From Myxococcus xanthus (GTDB taxonomy: Bacteria > Myxococcota > Myxococcia > Myxococcales > Myxococcaceae): a stretch of DNA of 64,000 nucleotides. Positions 48,418 through 59,794 of this stretch are shown here, in pieces. The stretch's first letter is position 1, and every line of letters starts with the position of its first letter. The notes under the pieces were generated by a model. The model made no database searches. It saw nothing but the letters and a program-made list of their open reading frames with translations, and was not told where the DNA came from. A program made the translations under genes and the position numbers. The stretch covers positions 6,986,001 through 7,050,000 of the forward strand of contig NZ_CP017174.1 of assembly GCF_006402735.1 (NCBI RefSeq), written 5' to 3'.

Positions 48418-50043
48418 ATGCAGAAGCTGACCATGACGGTCGTCATGCTGTGCGGAGCACTGGTGTCAGGGTGCCAAGGCGAAGAGGGGGAGCAACCCGC
48501 CCACGAGCAGCCCGGAGTCACCGTCACAGAGGAGGCCATCGCGTCCTCCAGGCAGGCGGTCGTCTCATCGTCGCTGGAAGCGGCGCTCTCGTGCATCGCG
48601 ACGTACGTGAACACGGGGACCTGTGACTGGGAGCACTGGAGCGAGATGGAGGACACATGCAGGTTCTACGAGCACCCGGAGCTCGATGACGGCACCTTCC
48701 TCGATGAGGTTCAGTCCGGAAACTGCACGGCGGCCAACTGGCCCACGCTGCGCGCGCAGCTCATCGGCGTGAACACGCCGCTCGTCCGCATGCGTGAAAA
48801 CTGCGACGGCGCCTCCCAGGTGATCCAGGAGACCGAAGCCAGCGGCTGCCACACACTCCCGGAAACCATCGGCGCATCCTACGTCGACGTGCCTTTCGGG
48901 AAGACCGTGACACTCCATGCCGGAGCGAACTGCACCGGAGACTCCGTCTTCGTCGCTAGCGACACGAACCTCTGCGAGACCTCGTTCGCGAGCGGCGCCA
49001 GCGCGAACGACAACGTGCGCTCGTTCCAGATTCAGGGCTTCGCGGCGCGCCCCTCTCCGTTCGACTACGACTGCGCCCCCAACGAGTTGACCTGCGTCAA
49101 GAACTTCAACGCCAGGGTGGGCGACGTCAACCAGGCGCACAGCGTCAAGGTCGTCCGCGTCTCGCTCGCTGGCAAGACGACGCCCAGTTGGGGGTCCATC
49201 CAGAATGCCCTGGACGTCCTGCAAGCCAAGACATCCGTCATGTCTCGAAACCGGCTGCACCTGGGATTCATCAGGCAGAACGTGACCGTGACCAGGACTG
49301 CCTGCAGCGCGGTGAAGAACGATGCCGCGCTGCGAGCCGGACATAAAGCGAGCGACTTCCTGACCATCTTTGTGCTGCCCAAAGGGGTGTGCCCCTCCTC
49401 GAACGCCGGCTCGAACAGGGCCAACCTCATCAGCACCGTGCCCCGGGACTTCATCCACGAGGTCGGGCACGTCCTCGGCCTCGCGCACAGCAGCGTGCTC
49501 AACTCCGCGACCGGCAAGATCAACTCGTCCGGCGACGCGAGCTCGTACATGAGCATCTTCGCGTCGGACAACTACAGCCTCGCGCAGCTCCACTGGCTCG
49601 GGTGGACGAAGAAGGAGGATCTCTTCAAGGTCAACTCGGCCCTCGACAACACGGGCTTCACCACTGTCACGCTCCGTCCGCTGGACAACAACGAGGACAG
49701 CACCAGCCCCCTCCCGCTGGGGGCAGTCTGGGAGATGCCCTTGAGCGGCAAGCCGGATGAGAAGCCTCAGCAGTTGTTCATCTCGGTACCGAAGCGGAAG
49801 ACCAATGGGACGAACCAGATTGAGGGCGGCACGGTGTTCGTGCACCTCGCACCCATCTGCCAAAACTGCACGGGCATGGCCATGCACACGACGCAGTTGG
49901 CGAGATTTGGCCCCAGGTCCACCAGTGAGCACCGGGCGAACGCCCTCTACATCAAACCGGTGAGCTTCGAGAGCACCCGCGTCCAGGAGAACGGGCAGAC
50001 CGTCGAGGTGTTCACCTCCGTCACGGTGCAAATCAGGAAGTAA
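48418..50043 (+). CDS. Secreted metzincin-like metalloprotease lipoprotein
   Basis: A 541-residue lipoprotein (lipobox LVSGC after a hydrophobic signal, Cys at about residue 19). The zinc motif HEVGHVLGLAH at 347-357 is the complete metzincin signature HExxHxxGxxH, and SSYMSIFAS about 30 residues later resembles the Met-turn; the protease may resemble gametolysin (M11) or similar families. About 16 further cysteines (e.g. TGTCDWEH, CAPNELTC, ICQNCTG) suggest disulfides outside the cytoplasm. GAGAGGGA precedes ATG 48418 and fixes the start. It is on the strand opposite to the dcw genes, between ddl and ftsQ, with its own terminator, so it looks like an insertion; its codons are slightly less GC-biased than its neighbours'. 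Confidence 0.85.
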   Translation: MQKLTMTVVMLCGALVSGCQGEEGEQPAHEQPGVTVTEEAIASSRQAVVSSSLEAALSCIATYVNTGTCDWEHWSEMEDTCRFYEHPELDDGTFLDEVQSGNCTAANWPTLRAQLIGVNTPLVRMRENCDGASQVIQETEASGCHTLPETIGASYVDVPFGKTVTLHAGANCTGDSVFVASDTNLCETSFASGASANDNVRSFQIQGFAARPSPFDYDCAPNELTCVKNFNARVGDVNQAHSVKVVRVSLAGKTTPSWGSIQNALDVLQAKTSVMSRNRLHLGFIRQNVTVTRTACSAVKNDAALRAGHKASDFLTIFVLPKGVCPSSNAGSNRANLISTVPRDFIHEVGHVLGLAHSSVLNSATGKINSSGDASSYMSIFASDNYSLAQLHWLGWTKKEDLFKVNSALDNTGFTTVTLRPLDNNEDSTSPLPLGAVWEMPLSGKPDEKPQQLFISVPKRKTNGTNQIEGGTVFVHLAPICQNCTGMAMHTTQLARFGPRSTSEHRANALYIKPVSFESTRVQENGQTVEVFTSVTVQIRK

Positions 50044-50064
50044 AGAGGCCCGCCAGCCGAAAGC

Positions 50065-50090
50065 GCCGCGGCGTCTTCATCCGCCGCGGC
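50065..50090. terminator. Bidirectional hairpin between protease gene and ddl
   Basis: GCCGCGGCG (50065-50073) pairs with CGCCGCGGC (50082-50090) around an 8-base loop. It lies between the convergent stops of the protease gene and ddl and probably ends both transcripts. Confidence 0.6.
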
Positions 50091-50166
50091 ACCTTCCCGA
50101 AACCCGGTCGCGGTGTCATGGGCGCGTCTCGCAGGTGAGCGCGAGGTTCGCAGTCCCCCAAGACGC

Positions 50167-51123
50167 TCAGGCCTTGAGACACGCGCCCAACAGCAGGCGC
50201 TCGCACAGGGAGGGGAAGTCGATGCCGCGCCCCGCGGCGATCTTGGGCAGCAGGCTCGAGGCCGTCATGCCCGGCAGCGTGTTCGTCTCCAGCAGGAACA
50301 CCTCGCCTCCGTCGGTGACGATGACGTCCGACCGCGAGCCCCCGCTACAACCCAGGGCCTGGTGCGCGGCCAGGCACACCTCGTTCACCCGCGCATACTG
50401 ATCCGGAGGCAGGGGCGCGGGGAAGAGGTACTGCGTGCCGGTGCCCGCTTTGTACTTCGCGTCATAGTCGTAGAACTCGCGCGCGGCGCGGACCTCGATG
50501 ACGCCCAGGGCCTCATCGTCCAGCACTCCACCCTGCACTTCGCGTCCCTTGACGAACTGCTCCACCAGCAGGGTGCCCGCGTACTTCGCCGCGTCCGTCA
50601 CGGCGGCCTCGTAGGCGTCCCGCGTCTTGCAGATGTGCACGCCCACGCTGCTGCCTTCGCGGCTGGGCTTCACCACCACTGGAAACGGGAAGGGCAGGCT
50701 GTCCGCCGCCGCCAGCGCCGACGCGGCGTCCCGGAAGGAACGGTACGCGGGCGTGGGGATGCCGTGGGCCACGAAGACCTGCTTGGCGTACACCTTGTCC
50801 ATGCCCAGCGCGGAGGCCAGCACGCCGCTGCCGGTATAAGGAATGAAGAGCGACTCCAGCAGTCCCTGGAGGCAGCCGTCCTCGCCATAACGCCCGTGGA
50901 CGGCCAGCCACGCCACGTCCACCTTCTCCGCCGCCAGGCGCGCGGGCAAGTCCCGGCCCACGTCAATCTCCACCACGTCATAGCCCAGCCCGCGCAGCGC
51001 CCCGGAGACGGCCTCACCGGTGCGCAGGGACACGTCGCGCTCCGCGGACATTCCGCCCAACAGCACGCCGACACGCTTCTGCTTGAGCTCGTCCTTCGTG
51101 AAGGCACCGCGGTTTGGAGTCAC
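50167..51123 (-). CDS. ddl: D-alanine--D-alanine ligase
   Basis: A 318-residue ATP-grasp ligase forming D-Ala-D-Ala for the peptidoglycan stem. Seen are VLLGGMSAERDVSLRTG, VHGRYGEDGCLQGLLE, the ATP-loop KPSREGSSVGVHI and the metal site EVFLLETNTLPGMT. The start is a GTG overlapping the murB stop (GTGA), so translation is coupled. It is the last gene of the continuous dcw run; a hairpin and an opposite-strand protease gene follow. Confidence 0.96.
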   Translation of the reverse strand: MTPNRGAFTKDELKQKRVGVLLGGMSAERDVSLRTGEAVSGALRGLGYDVVEIDVGRDLPARLAAEKVDVAWLAVHGRYGEDGCLQGLLESLFIPYTGSGVLASALGMDKVYAKQVFVAHGIPTPAYRSFRDAASALAAADSLPFPFPVVVKPSREGSSVGVHICKTRDAYEAAVTDAAKYAGTLLVEQFVKGREVQGGVLDDEALGVIEVRAAREFYDYDAKYKAGTGTQYLFPAPLPPDQYARVNEVCLAAHQALGCSGGSRSDVIVTDGGEVFLLETNTLPGMTASSLLPKIAAGRGIDFPSLCERLLLGACLKA

Positions 51124-52052
51124 AGGAAGTCTCCCAGGCGCTTGACTTCGGGTTTCATGTCGACGCCGGACTGCTCGCGCACCCGCTGCTGCATGAGGGT
51201 GACGAGTCCCAGCACGTCGCGGGCGGTGGCACCGCCCAGGTTCACAATCCAGTTGGCGTGCAGGGTGGACACCTGCGCGCGCCCCAGCGAGTACCCTTTC
51301 AGGCCCGCCAGTTCAATGAGTCGCCCGGCATGGTCACCTGGCGGGTTGGTGAAGACGCTGCCGAAGTTGGGCTGACTGAGCGGCTGTGTCCGTTTCCGGT
51401 AACCCAGGTCCGCGTCCATGACGGCCTTGGAGGCCCCTACGTCCCCCTTGCGCAGTGCGAAACGCACCCGGGTGACGACGCCGCCCGGCGGCAATTCGGA
51501 GTGACGGTAGGCGTGCGGCACCTGCGCCTTCGTCAGCCACCCCACCCCATCCGCCGTGGCCACCTCCACCGCCTCGATGACGCGGAAGGCCTCGCCATTC
51601 TTGGTGCCGGCGTTCATCGCCACCGCGCCGCCCAGCGTGCCGGGGATGCCGGCCAGGAACTCCGCGCCGACCAGGGCGTGGGCCCGCATGACGTTGATGA
51701 GACGAACGATGGCCGCCCCCGCGCCCAGGGTAAGCCGCCCTTCCTCGGGGCCCACGTCGGCCACCTCCGGGAAGAGGTCTCCGGGCAGCTTCAGCGTCAG
51801 GCCGGGCACCCCGCCGTCACCCACCAGCGTGTTGGCGCCGCCGCCCAGAATCGAGACGGGGATGCCTTCCTCGCGCGCCAGCTTCAGCAGCGCCACCAGG
51901 GCGTCCGGCGAGCGCGGGCGCACCAGGGCCTCCGCGGCGCCGCCGGCCCGGACGCTGGTGAGGGGCGCCAGCGGTTCACCCGCCTTCACCTCGCAGCCGC
52001 CCAGCGACTCCACGCGCGCCGCCAGCGCCGTCTTCACGCCCGCTTCCACCAT
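51120..52052 (-). CDS. murB: UDP-N-acetylenolpyruvoylglucosamine reductase
   Basis: A 310-residue FAD enzyme that reduces the enolpyruvyl group to give UDP-MurNAc. The FAD-binding motif ILGGGANTLVGDGGVPG and LAGIPGTLGGAVAMNAG are intact, with YRHSELPPGGVVTRV and GSVFTNPPGDHAG (catalytic region). ATG 52052 (MVEAGVKTALA) lies 4 bases after the murC stop. The longer upstream frame is inside murC. The gene order murC-murB-ddl is the standard one. Confidence 0.95.
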   Translation of the reverse strand: MVEAGVKTALAARVESLGGCEVKAGEPLAPLTSVRAGGAAEALVRPRSPDALVALLKLAREEGIPVSILGGGANTLVGDGGVPGLTLKLPGDLFPEVADVGPEEGRLTLGAGAAIVRLINVMRAHALVGAEFLAGIPGTLGGAVAMNAGTKNGEAFRVIEAVEVATADGVGWLTKAQVPHAYRHSELPPGGVVTRVRFALRKGDVGASKAVMDADLGYRKRTQPLSQPNFGSVFTNPPGDHAGRLIELAGLKGYSLGRAQVSTLHANWIVNLGGATARDVLGLVTLMQQRVREQSGVDMKPEVKRLGDFL

Positions 52053-52056
52053 GGCG

Positions 52057-53471
<1,415 letters not shown>

Positions 53472-53475
<4 letters not shown>

Positions 53476-54623
53476 GAATGGCTCCTGGGGGCCTTCTTCT
53501 CGGCTTCGATGGGGGTGCGCTCGCGGCCGTTGGGGCCCCACGTCTGGACCATCAGGTCCACACACACGTCCGCCAGCTCCTTGGCGGCTTCCGGACGGCC
53601 CAACAGGCCCGCCTTCTTCTCCATGCTCTTGAGGCGCTCGGGGTGGCCCTTCAGCTCACGAATCGTCTGCGCCAGCTTCTCGCCGGTGAGCTCCGACTCG
53701 CGGAACATCAGCGCCGCGCCCGCGTCCACCAACGCCCGCGCGTTGACGGCCTGGTGGTCGTCGGTGGCGTGCGGGAAGGGAATCAGGATGCTGGCCTTCT
53801 TACAGACGGTCAGCTCCGCGAGGGTCGTCGCGCCGGCGCGACATACGACGAGGTCCGCGCGGGCATAGGCGCTGGACATGTCGTCGATGAACTCCACCAC
53901 CTCCGCCTGGAAGCCCTTGTCCGCGTAGCCCTTGCGCACCGACTCCAGGTCGTTCTTCCCCGTCTGGTGGACGAAGTGCAGGCTGTCCTTCAGGTCGCCC
54001 AGCGAGTCCAGCGCATCCGTCATCCGCTGGTTGATGCCCCGCGCGCCCAGGCTGCCGCCGAAGACGAGCACGGAGAAGCGCTCGTGCGCGACGTGGCTGC
54101 GCAGGTAGTTGTCCATCAGCTTGCGGCGGATGGGGTTGCCGATGAGCTGGACCTTCTTCTCCGGGAAGAAGGCGCGCGCCTCCTCGAAGGCGATGAACAC
54201 CACGCGGACAATCCGGCCCAGCACCTTGTTGGTGAAGCCGGGCAGCGCGTTCTGCTCCTGGATGGCGGTGGGGATGCCCATCAGCCACGCGGCCAGCACC
54301 ACCGGCCCGCTGGCGTAGCCGCCCACGCCCACCACCACGTCCGGCTTCTGCCGGGCGAGGATGCGAAAGGACTCGATGAAGGCCAGCGGCAGCGCGAAGA
54401 GCGCCTTGAGCAGGGACAGGAAGCCCTTGCCCTTGAGTCCCTGCACCTTCACCAGTTCCAGCGGATAGCCCTCCTTCGGAACCACGCGCGACTCGATACC
54501 GCGCTCGGTGCCCACGAAGACGACCTCGTTGCGGTGATGCCGTGTCACCACCTCTTCCGCCAGGGCGATGCCCGGAAAGAGGTGTCCGCCCGTGCCCCCA
54601 CCCGCGATGAGCACTTTCATCAT
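53472..54623 (-). CDS. murG: UDP-GlcNAc:lipid I N-acetylglucosaminyltransferase
   Basis: A 383-residue GT28 enzyme that turns lipid I into lipid II on the inner face of the membrane. The first Gly-loop [19 protein letters not shown], the second [12 protein letters not shown] and the donor-sugar segment [18 protein letters not shown] are present. ATG 54623 overlaps the ftsW stop; a second ATG directly after it (54620) is equally plausible. The C-terminus has an extra charged tail ([15 protein letters not shown]). Confidence 0.96.
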
Positions 54624-55786
54624 GCCGCCACCTCCCGCATGTCTGTTCCCACCCGGCTGGGCCTCGCGGCCCCCTGGGTGTTCGCGCTCAACGACAACAG
54701 CACTCCAGCCGCGCCCATCAGCACCACCAGCGATGAACCTCCGTACGACACGAAGGGCAGCGTCAGCCCCTTCGTCGGCAACAACCCCATGGCCACGCAC
54801 ATGTTGACCGCGGCCTGGAACGCGATGATGGAGCTGATGCCCAGCCCCAGGTACGTGCCGAACGTCTCCCCCGCCGCCAGGCTGGCCCGGACGCCGCGCC
54901 ACAGCACGACGCCGTACAGCACCACCAGAAGGCCCACGCCAATCAGGCCCGTCTCCTCGGCGATGATGGAGAAGATGAAGTCGGTGTGGGCCTCTGGCAG
55001 GAAGAAGAGCTTCTGCCGTCCGTCGCCCAGCCCCAGGCCGACCACGCCGCCCGAACCGATGGACATCAGCGATTCGGCCACCTGGTAGCCCACGTCATGC
55101 CGGTGCGCCCACGGGTCCATGAAAGCCAGGATGCGCTTCATCCGGTACGGACTGGAGGCAATGGCCACATAGGCCAGGGGCAACGCCAGCAGCACCATGC
55201 CCACCAGGTAGCTCAGCTTCGCGCCGGCCGCGAACAGCAGCACGAAGAGCATGAACACCAGCAGCACGCTGCTGCCGAAGTCCGGCTGCATCATGCAAAG
55301 CAACACCAGGATGCCACACAGCGCGAGGTGCGGAACGAAGCCCACGGAGAACTTCGCCACCTTCTCCCGCTTCTTCGCCAGCGAGTAGGACAGGTAGACG
55401 ACCCAGGCGAACTTCGCCACCTCCGCCGGCTGCAGGCCGAAGCCCGGCAGGCGAATCCACCGCCGCGCGCCACCCGCCGTGCTGCCGATGCCGGGGATGT
55501 TCACCAGCACCAGCAGGACGATGGCCGCCAGCAGCAGCGGATAGGCCCAGCGCGCCAGCCGGCGCCAGCCGACCTTCATGGCCACGGCCATGGCGCCCAG
55601 CCCCAGGCCCGCGGCGACGAGCTGACGCTTGAGGAAGTAGAGGCTGTCGCCCAGCTTGTCCTGCGCCAGCACCGCGCTGGCCGAGTACACCATCACCAGC
55701 CCGAAGCTCACGAGCCCGAGCACCGCACAAAGCAACACCGGGTCGAAGCGCACGAGGGCGGAGGACGGAGGAAAAGGGTTCTTCAT
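54620..55786 (-). CDS. ftsW: Septal peptidoglycan polymerase FtsW
   Basis: A 388-residue SEDS-family glycosyltransferase with about ten membrane helices that polymerises lipid II at the septum, acting with FtsI. Conserved features are FLKRQLVAAGLGLGAM, GARRWIRLPGFGLQPAEVAKF, the large periplasmic loop with EAHTDFIFSIIAEETGLIG (catalytic Asp region) and LPTKGLTLPFVSYGGSS. ATG 55786 starts 4 bases after murD. The cytoplasmic tail is short. Confidence 0.96.
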   Translation of the reverse strand: MKNPFPPSSALVRFDPVLLCAVLGLVSFGLVMVYSASAVLAQDKLGDSLYFLKRQLVAAGLGLGAMAVAMKVGWRRLARWAYPLLLAAIVLLVLVNIPGIGSTAGGARRWIRLPGFGLQPAEVAKFAWVVYLSYSLAKKREKVAKFSVGFVPHLALCGILVLLCMMQPDFGSSVLLVFMLFVLLFAAGAKLSYLVGMVLLALPLAYVAIASSPYRMKRILAFMDPWAHRHDVGYQVAESLMSIGSGGVVGLGLGDGRQKLFFLPEAHTDFIFSIIAEETGLIGVGLLVVLYGVVLWRGVRASLAAGETFGTYLGLGISSIIAFQAAVNMCVAMGLLPTKGLTLPFVSYGGSSLVVLMGAAGVLLSLSANTQGAARPSRVGTDMREVAA

Positions 55787-55790
55787 ACCG

Positions 55791-57158
55791 TCACAGCGCC
55801 TCCACCAGGCGCTTGAACGAATCGCCCCGGTCCTCGAAGTTCTTGAACTGGTCGAAGGACGCGCACGCGGGCGACAGCAGCACCGTGTCACCCCGCGCCG
55901 CCAACTCCCGCGCCCGCGCCACCGCCTGGGCCAGGGTGCCGCACGCGTGGACCTGCGCCACGCCAGCGTAGGCCCGGGCCAGCGTGTCCGCGTCGTCGCC
56001 AATGGTGAGCACGCCCTTCACCTTGCCCTGCCCCGCTTCCACCATGGGCGCGTACGGCGCGCCCTTGCCCTTGCCGCCGGCAATCAGCCACACGCCGCTG
56101 GAGAACGCGCGCAGCGCCACCAGCACCGAATCCACGTTGGTGGCCTTCGAGTCGTTCACCCACTCCACGCCATCCAGCACGCGCACGCTCTCCAGCCGGT
56201 GCGGCAGGCCCGGGTAGCCGTCCAGCCCCGCCTGCACCGCGCCGGAAGTGACGCCGCCCAGGCGCGCCAGCAGCGCCGCCGCCATCGCGTTCTGCGCGTT
56301 ATGGGCGCCGCGCAGCGCGCGGTTCGTCAACGTGTAGTGCTCGCCCAGGAACTCCAGCCGGAAGCCGCCCGGCTCCGCCACCGCCAGGCCCGCCAGCGCC
56401 GGGGCGTCCGCCACCGGCTTGCCCGTGAGGCTGAAGCCGTACACCGACGACTTCGCGCCGCGCGCCAGGCCCAGCACGTCCGCGTCGTCCGCGTTGACCA
56501 CCGCGAAGTCACCGGCCTGCTGCTGCTGGAAGATGCGCGCCTTCGCCTCGCCGTACGCCGCGTGGCTGGGGTACCGGTCGATGTGGTCCGGCGTCAGGTT
56601 GAGGATGGCCGCGCCCCGGGGGCGCAGCGTGCGGATGCCCTCCAACTGGTAGCTGGACAGCTCCACCACCAGCGCGTCCCAGTCGCCCGGGGCCATGGCC
56701 GCCTCGCTGAAGGGCCGGCCCAGGTTTCCGCCCACGAAGGTGCGCTTGCCGCCGCTGGCGAAGAGCGTGCCCGTGAGCGCCGTGGTGGTGCTCTTCCCGT
56801 TGGTGCCGGTGATGCCGAACAGCGGCACACCAGACAGCAGGCGGCCCGCCAGCTCGACCTCGCCCCACACCGAGACACCGGCCGCGCGCGCGGCTTGGAT
56901 TTCCGGCAGCGCCAGCGGCACGCCCGGGCTCACCACCACCAGGTCCTGCGACGCGAGCAGCCCCGGCGGCGTGGGTCCGGACACCAGCGTGGCGCCCAGC
57001 GACTTCACCTCGTGGGCCACCGCGCCCAGCACGTCGTCGCCCCGTGCGTCCAGCGCCGTGACGTCCGCGCCCTGCCGACGCAGCAGACGCAGCGCGGCCA
57101 CGCCGCTCTTCGCGAGCCCGAACACCAGCACCTTCTGACCGGACAGCGCCAACGTCAT
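55791..57158 (-). CDS. murD: UDP-N-acetylmuramoylalanine--D-glutamate ligase
   Basis: A 455-residue Mur ligase adding D-Glu. N-terminal KVLVFGLAKSGVAALRLL binds the UDP substrate; the P-loop is FGITGTNGKSTTTALTG, followed by LNLTPDHIDRYPS and VNDSKATNVDSVLVAL in the C-terminal domain. ATG 57158 lies 19 bases after mraY and ends 4 bases before ftsW. The length is the family norm. Confidence 0.96.
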   Translation of the reverse strand: MTLALSGQKVLVFGLAKSGVAALRLLRRQGADVTALDARGDDVLGAVAHEVKSLGATLVSGPTPPGLLASQDLVVVSPGVPLALPEIQAARAAGVSVWGEVELAGRLLSGVPLFGITGTNGKSTTTALTGTLFASGGKRTFVGGNLGRPFSEAAMAPGDWDALVVELSSYQLEGIRTLRPRGAAILNLTPDHIDRYPSHAAYGEAKARIFQQQQAGDFAVVNADDADVLGLARGAKSSVYGFSLTGKPVADAPALAGLAVAEPGGFRLEFLGEHYTLTNRALRGAHNAQNAMAAALLARLGGVTSGAVQAGLDGYPGLPHRLESVRVLDGVEWVNDSKATNVDSVLVALRAFSSGVWLIAGGKGKGAPYAPMVEAGQGKVKGVLTIGDDADTLARAYAGVAQVHACGTLAQAVARARELAARGDTVLLSPACASFDQFKNFEDRGDSFKRLVEAL

Positions 57159-57177
57159 GGCCGTGCCACCTCCGGGT

Positions 57178-58356
57178 TCAGCGGAGCTTCAGGGACAGGA
57201 GCGCCACGCCACCACAGAGGATGGAGACGATCCAGAAACGGACGATGATCTTCGGCTCGGCCATTCCTTTGAGCTCGAAGTGATGGTGCACCGGCGCCAT
57301 CTTGAAGACGCGCTTGCCCGTCATCTTGAAGGACGTGACTTGAATCATCACGCTCAGGATTTCGGCGAAGAAGATGCCGTGGATGATGGCGGACACCACC
57401 TCGTTCTTGGACAGCACCGCCAGCCCGCCCAGCGCGCCCCCCAGCGCCAGCGAACCGATGTCGCCCATGAAGACGGAGGCCGGGTAGGTGTTGAACCACA
57501 GGAAGGAGATGCCCGCGCCGACGATGGCCGCGCAGAACACGGCCAGCTCCGCGCCGCCCGGCACCTGGAGGATGCCCAGGTACTGGTACAGCGGCGTGGC
57601 CACCAGCTTCGACACGCCGCCCACCGTCTCCGAGTCCGCGATGCTCAGCGTGGTGCCCGCCACGTAGCAGAGCACCGCGAAGGTGATGGCGGACACGATG
57701 GTGGGGACGATGGCCAGGCCGTCCAGGCCGTCCGTGAGGTTCACCGCGTTGGAGGTGCCCACGACGACAATCCACGCGAAGAAGACGTAGAACCAGCCCA
57801 GGTCCGGGTTGAACCAGCGCGTGGGGATGAAGGGCAGCGTCAGCTTGGTGTTGATGAGCAGCGTGGGCCCGAACGAGCCGTCCGGCAGCGTCCACGTCGT
57901 CAGCAGGCCGAACACGGCGACGAGGAAGAAGAAGGTCTGCAGCACCATCTTCTTGCGCCCGGCCAGGCCCTTGGAGTTGCGCTTGGACAGCTTGAGCCAG
58001 TCATCCAGGAAGCCGATGAAGCCGTAGCCCAGCGTCAGCAGCAGCATCACCCACACCGCGCGGCTCTTCAGGTCCGCGAACAGCAGCGTGCCCGCCGCGA
58101 TGCACAGCAGGATGAGCGCGCCGCCCATGGTGGGCGTGCCCTTCTTCTTCTGGTGCGAATCCGGCGTGTCCTCGCGCACGTTGCTCTGGCCGTGCTGCTT
58201 CAGCCGCAGCCGGGCGATGAGCTTGGGCCCGATGAGCATGCCCAGGAGGAGCGCGAAGACGCCCGCGGCGATGATGCGGAAAGTGGGGTAGCGCAGGAAG
58301 TTGAGGACGCGCCCCGCCTCGGAGTTCTGGATGACCTCGTAGAGGAGGTACAGCAC
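57178..58356 (-). CDS. mraY: Phospho-N-acetylmuramoyl-pentapeptide transferase
   Basis: A 392-residue membrane enzyme that makes lipid I from UDP-MurNAc-pentapeptide and undecaprenyl phosphate. About ten membrane helices; conserved loops are GTPTMGGALIL, FIGFLDDWLKL (Asp-Asp site), NAVNLTDGLDGLA, MGDIGSLALGGALGG and VHHHFELKGMAEPKI. The GTG start overlaps the murF TAG by one base (TAGTG). Confidence 0.97.
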   Translation of the reverse strand: MLYLLYEVIQNSEAGRVLNFLRYPTFRIIAAGVFALLLGMLIGPKLIARLRLKQHGQSNVREDTPDSHQKKKGTPTMGGALILLCIAAGTLLFADLKSRAVWVMLLLTLGYGFIGFLDDWLKLSKRNSKGLAGRKKMVLQTFFFLVAVFGLLTTWTLPDGSFGPTLLINTKLTLPFIPTRWFNPDLGWFYVFFAWIVVVGTSNAVNLTDGLDGLAIVPTIVSAITFAVLCYVAGTTLSIADSETVGGVSKLVATPLYQYLGILQVPGGAELAVFCAAIVGAGISFLWFNTYPASVFMGDIGSLALGGALGGLAVLSKNEVVSAIIHGIFFAEILSVMIQVTSFKMTGKRVFKMAPVHHHFELKGMAEPKIIVRFWIVSILCGGVALLSLKLR

Positions 58357-59756
58357 TAGTGGTTTCCTCCGGGGACGGCCGTGCCCGTCAGGGCGGCCAC
58401 CACCCGCTCCAGCCGCATGCCGCGGCTGCCCTTCACCAGCACCACGTCACCTTCGCGAAGCCGGGGCGCCAACCACGCCATCAGCGGCTCCACGTCGGTG
58501 AAGTGGGCGGCGGATTCACCCATGGAAGCGGCCTCCCACCCCTTCACGGAGCGGGGACCGAAAAATGCCGCCAGCGTCGCGTGCGAGGGAATCTGGCCGC
58601 CCAGGCGCGCGTGCTCCTCGAGCTCGCTCGGCCCCAGCTCCAGCATGTCCCCCAGCACCACCACGGCCCGGCCACCCGCGGGCACCAGCGTGCCCAGCGT
58701 CTCCAGCGCGGCGTCCATGGAGGCCGGGTTGGCGTTGTAGCAGTCGTCGATGACCGTCACGCCGTGCTGCCCGTCCACCACGTTGAGGCGCCGCGAGTAC
58801 GGCCGCGCCGTCTCCAGGCCGCGCACGCACTCCTCCGGCGTGTAGCCCAGCGCCAGCGCCACCGCGAAGGCCGCCGTCGCGTTCTGCGCGTTGTGCGGCC
58901 CCACGAAGTGCAGCCGCACCGGCCACTCGCGGCCCAGGTGCCGCACCGTGGCCACCATGCCCTCGCGGCCCAGCGTCTTCACGTCCGCAAGCCGCACGTC
59001 CGCGTGCTCCGCCCGGCCGAACGTCAGCCGCTGCGCTCCGCTGCGCTCCGCCTGCGCGGGGATGAGCGCGTCGTCCACGTTCACCACGATGGTGGTGCCG
59101 TGCCCCATCTCCTGGAACAGCTCGCCCTCCGCCGCCGCCACGCCCTCGATGCTGCCCAGCCCTTCCAGGTGCTCGGGCTGGACCACTGTGATGACGCCAG
59201 CGTCCGGCTGGACAATGCGCGCCAGCCGCTCGATTTCCCCCGGCTGGTTCATCCCCACTTCGATGACCGCCGCGACGTGGCGCGGCTCCAGCCGGAAGAG
59301 CGTCAGCGGGACGCCAATCTCATTGTTGAGGTTGCCCTCGGTCTTCAGCGCCGGCCCGCGCGTGGCCAGGATGGCGCCCACCATCTCCTTGGTGGTCGTC
59401 TTCCCGTTGGAGCCACCCACCGCGCACACCGGAATCCGGAAGCGCTGACGGTGGTGCCGTCCCAGCGCGCCCAGGGCCCGCAGGGTGTCATCCACTTCAT
59501 AGAGAACCAGCCCAGCGGGCAGCTCGGGCAACGGGCGCCCGCGCGCCACCACCGCGCCGGCCGCCCCGCCCTTCGCCGCGGCGTCCACGAAAGCGTGGGC
59601 GTCGAAGCGCTCACCCACCAGGGCCACGAAGAGGCACCCGGGGGTGAGTGCCCGCGTGTCGGTACAGACGGTAGCGTAGGCGGCCCGGGCCGGGCCGCCA
59701 CGCCGGGTTGCCCCGGTCGCCTGCACCACCTCTTCGTCGCTGAAGGAAGCTGCCAT
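58356..59756 (-). CDS. murF: UDP-MurNAc-tripeptide--D-Ala-D-Ala ligase
   Basis: A 466-residue Mur ligase that attaches the D-Ala-D-Ala made by Ddl. P-loop CAVGGSNGKTTTKEMVG, VIEVGMNQPGEIERLA and the C-terminal DDCYNANPASMDAALET are clear. ATG 59756 lies 38 bases after murE. Its product is the substrate of the next enzyme encoded downstream, MraY. Confidence 0.96.
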   Translation of the reverse strand: MAASFSDEEVVQATGATRRGGPARAAYATVCTDTRALTPGCLFVALVGERFDAHAFVDAAAKGGAAGAVVARGRPLPELPAGLVLYEVDDTLRALGALGRHHRQRFRIPVCAVGGSNGKTTTKEMVGAILATRGPALKTEGNLNNEIGVPLTLFRLEPRHVAAVIEVGMNQPGEIERLARIVQPDAGVITVVQPEHLEGLGSIEGVAAAEGELFQEMGHGTTIVVNVDDALIPAQAERSGAQRLTFGRAEHADVRLADVKTLGREGMVATVRHLGREWPVRLHFVGPHNAQNATAAFAVALALGYTPEECVRGLETARPYSRRLNVVDGQHGVTVIDDCYNANPASMDAALETLGTLVPAGGRAVVVLGDMLELGPSELEEHARLGGQIPSHATLAAFFGPRSVKGWEAASMGESAAHFTDVEPLMAWLAPRLREGDVVLVKGSRGMRLERVVAALTGTAVPGGNH

Positions 59757-59794
59757 GGTGTGAGAGATGGGCGGGTCGACGGGGCTCGGGAGGC

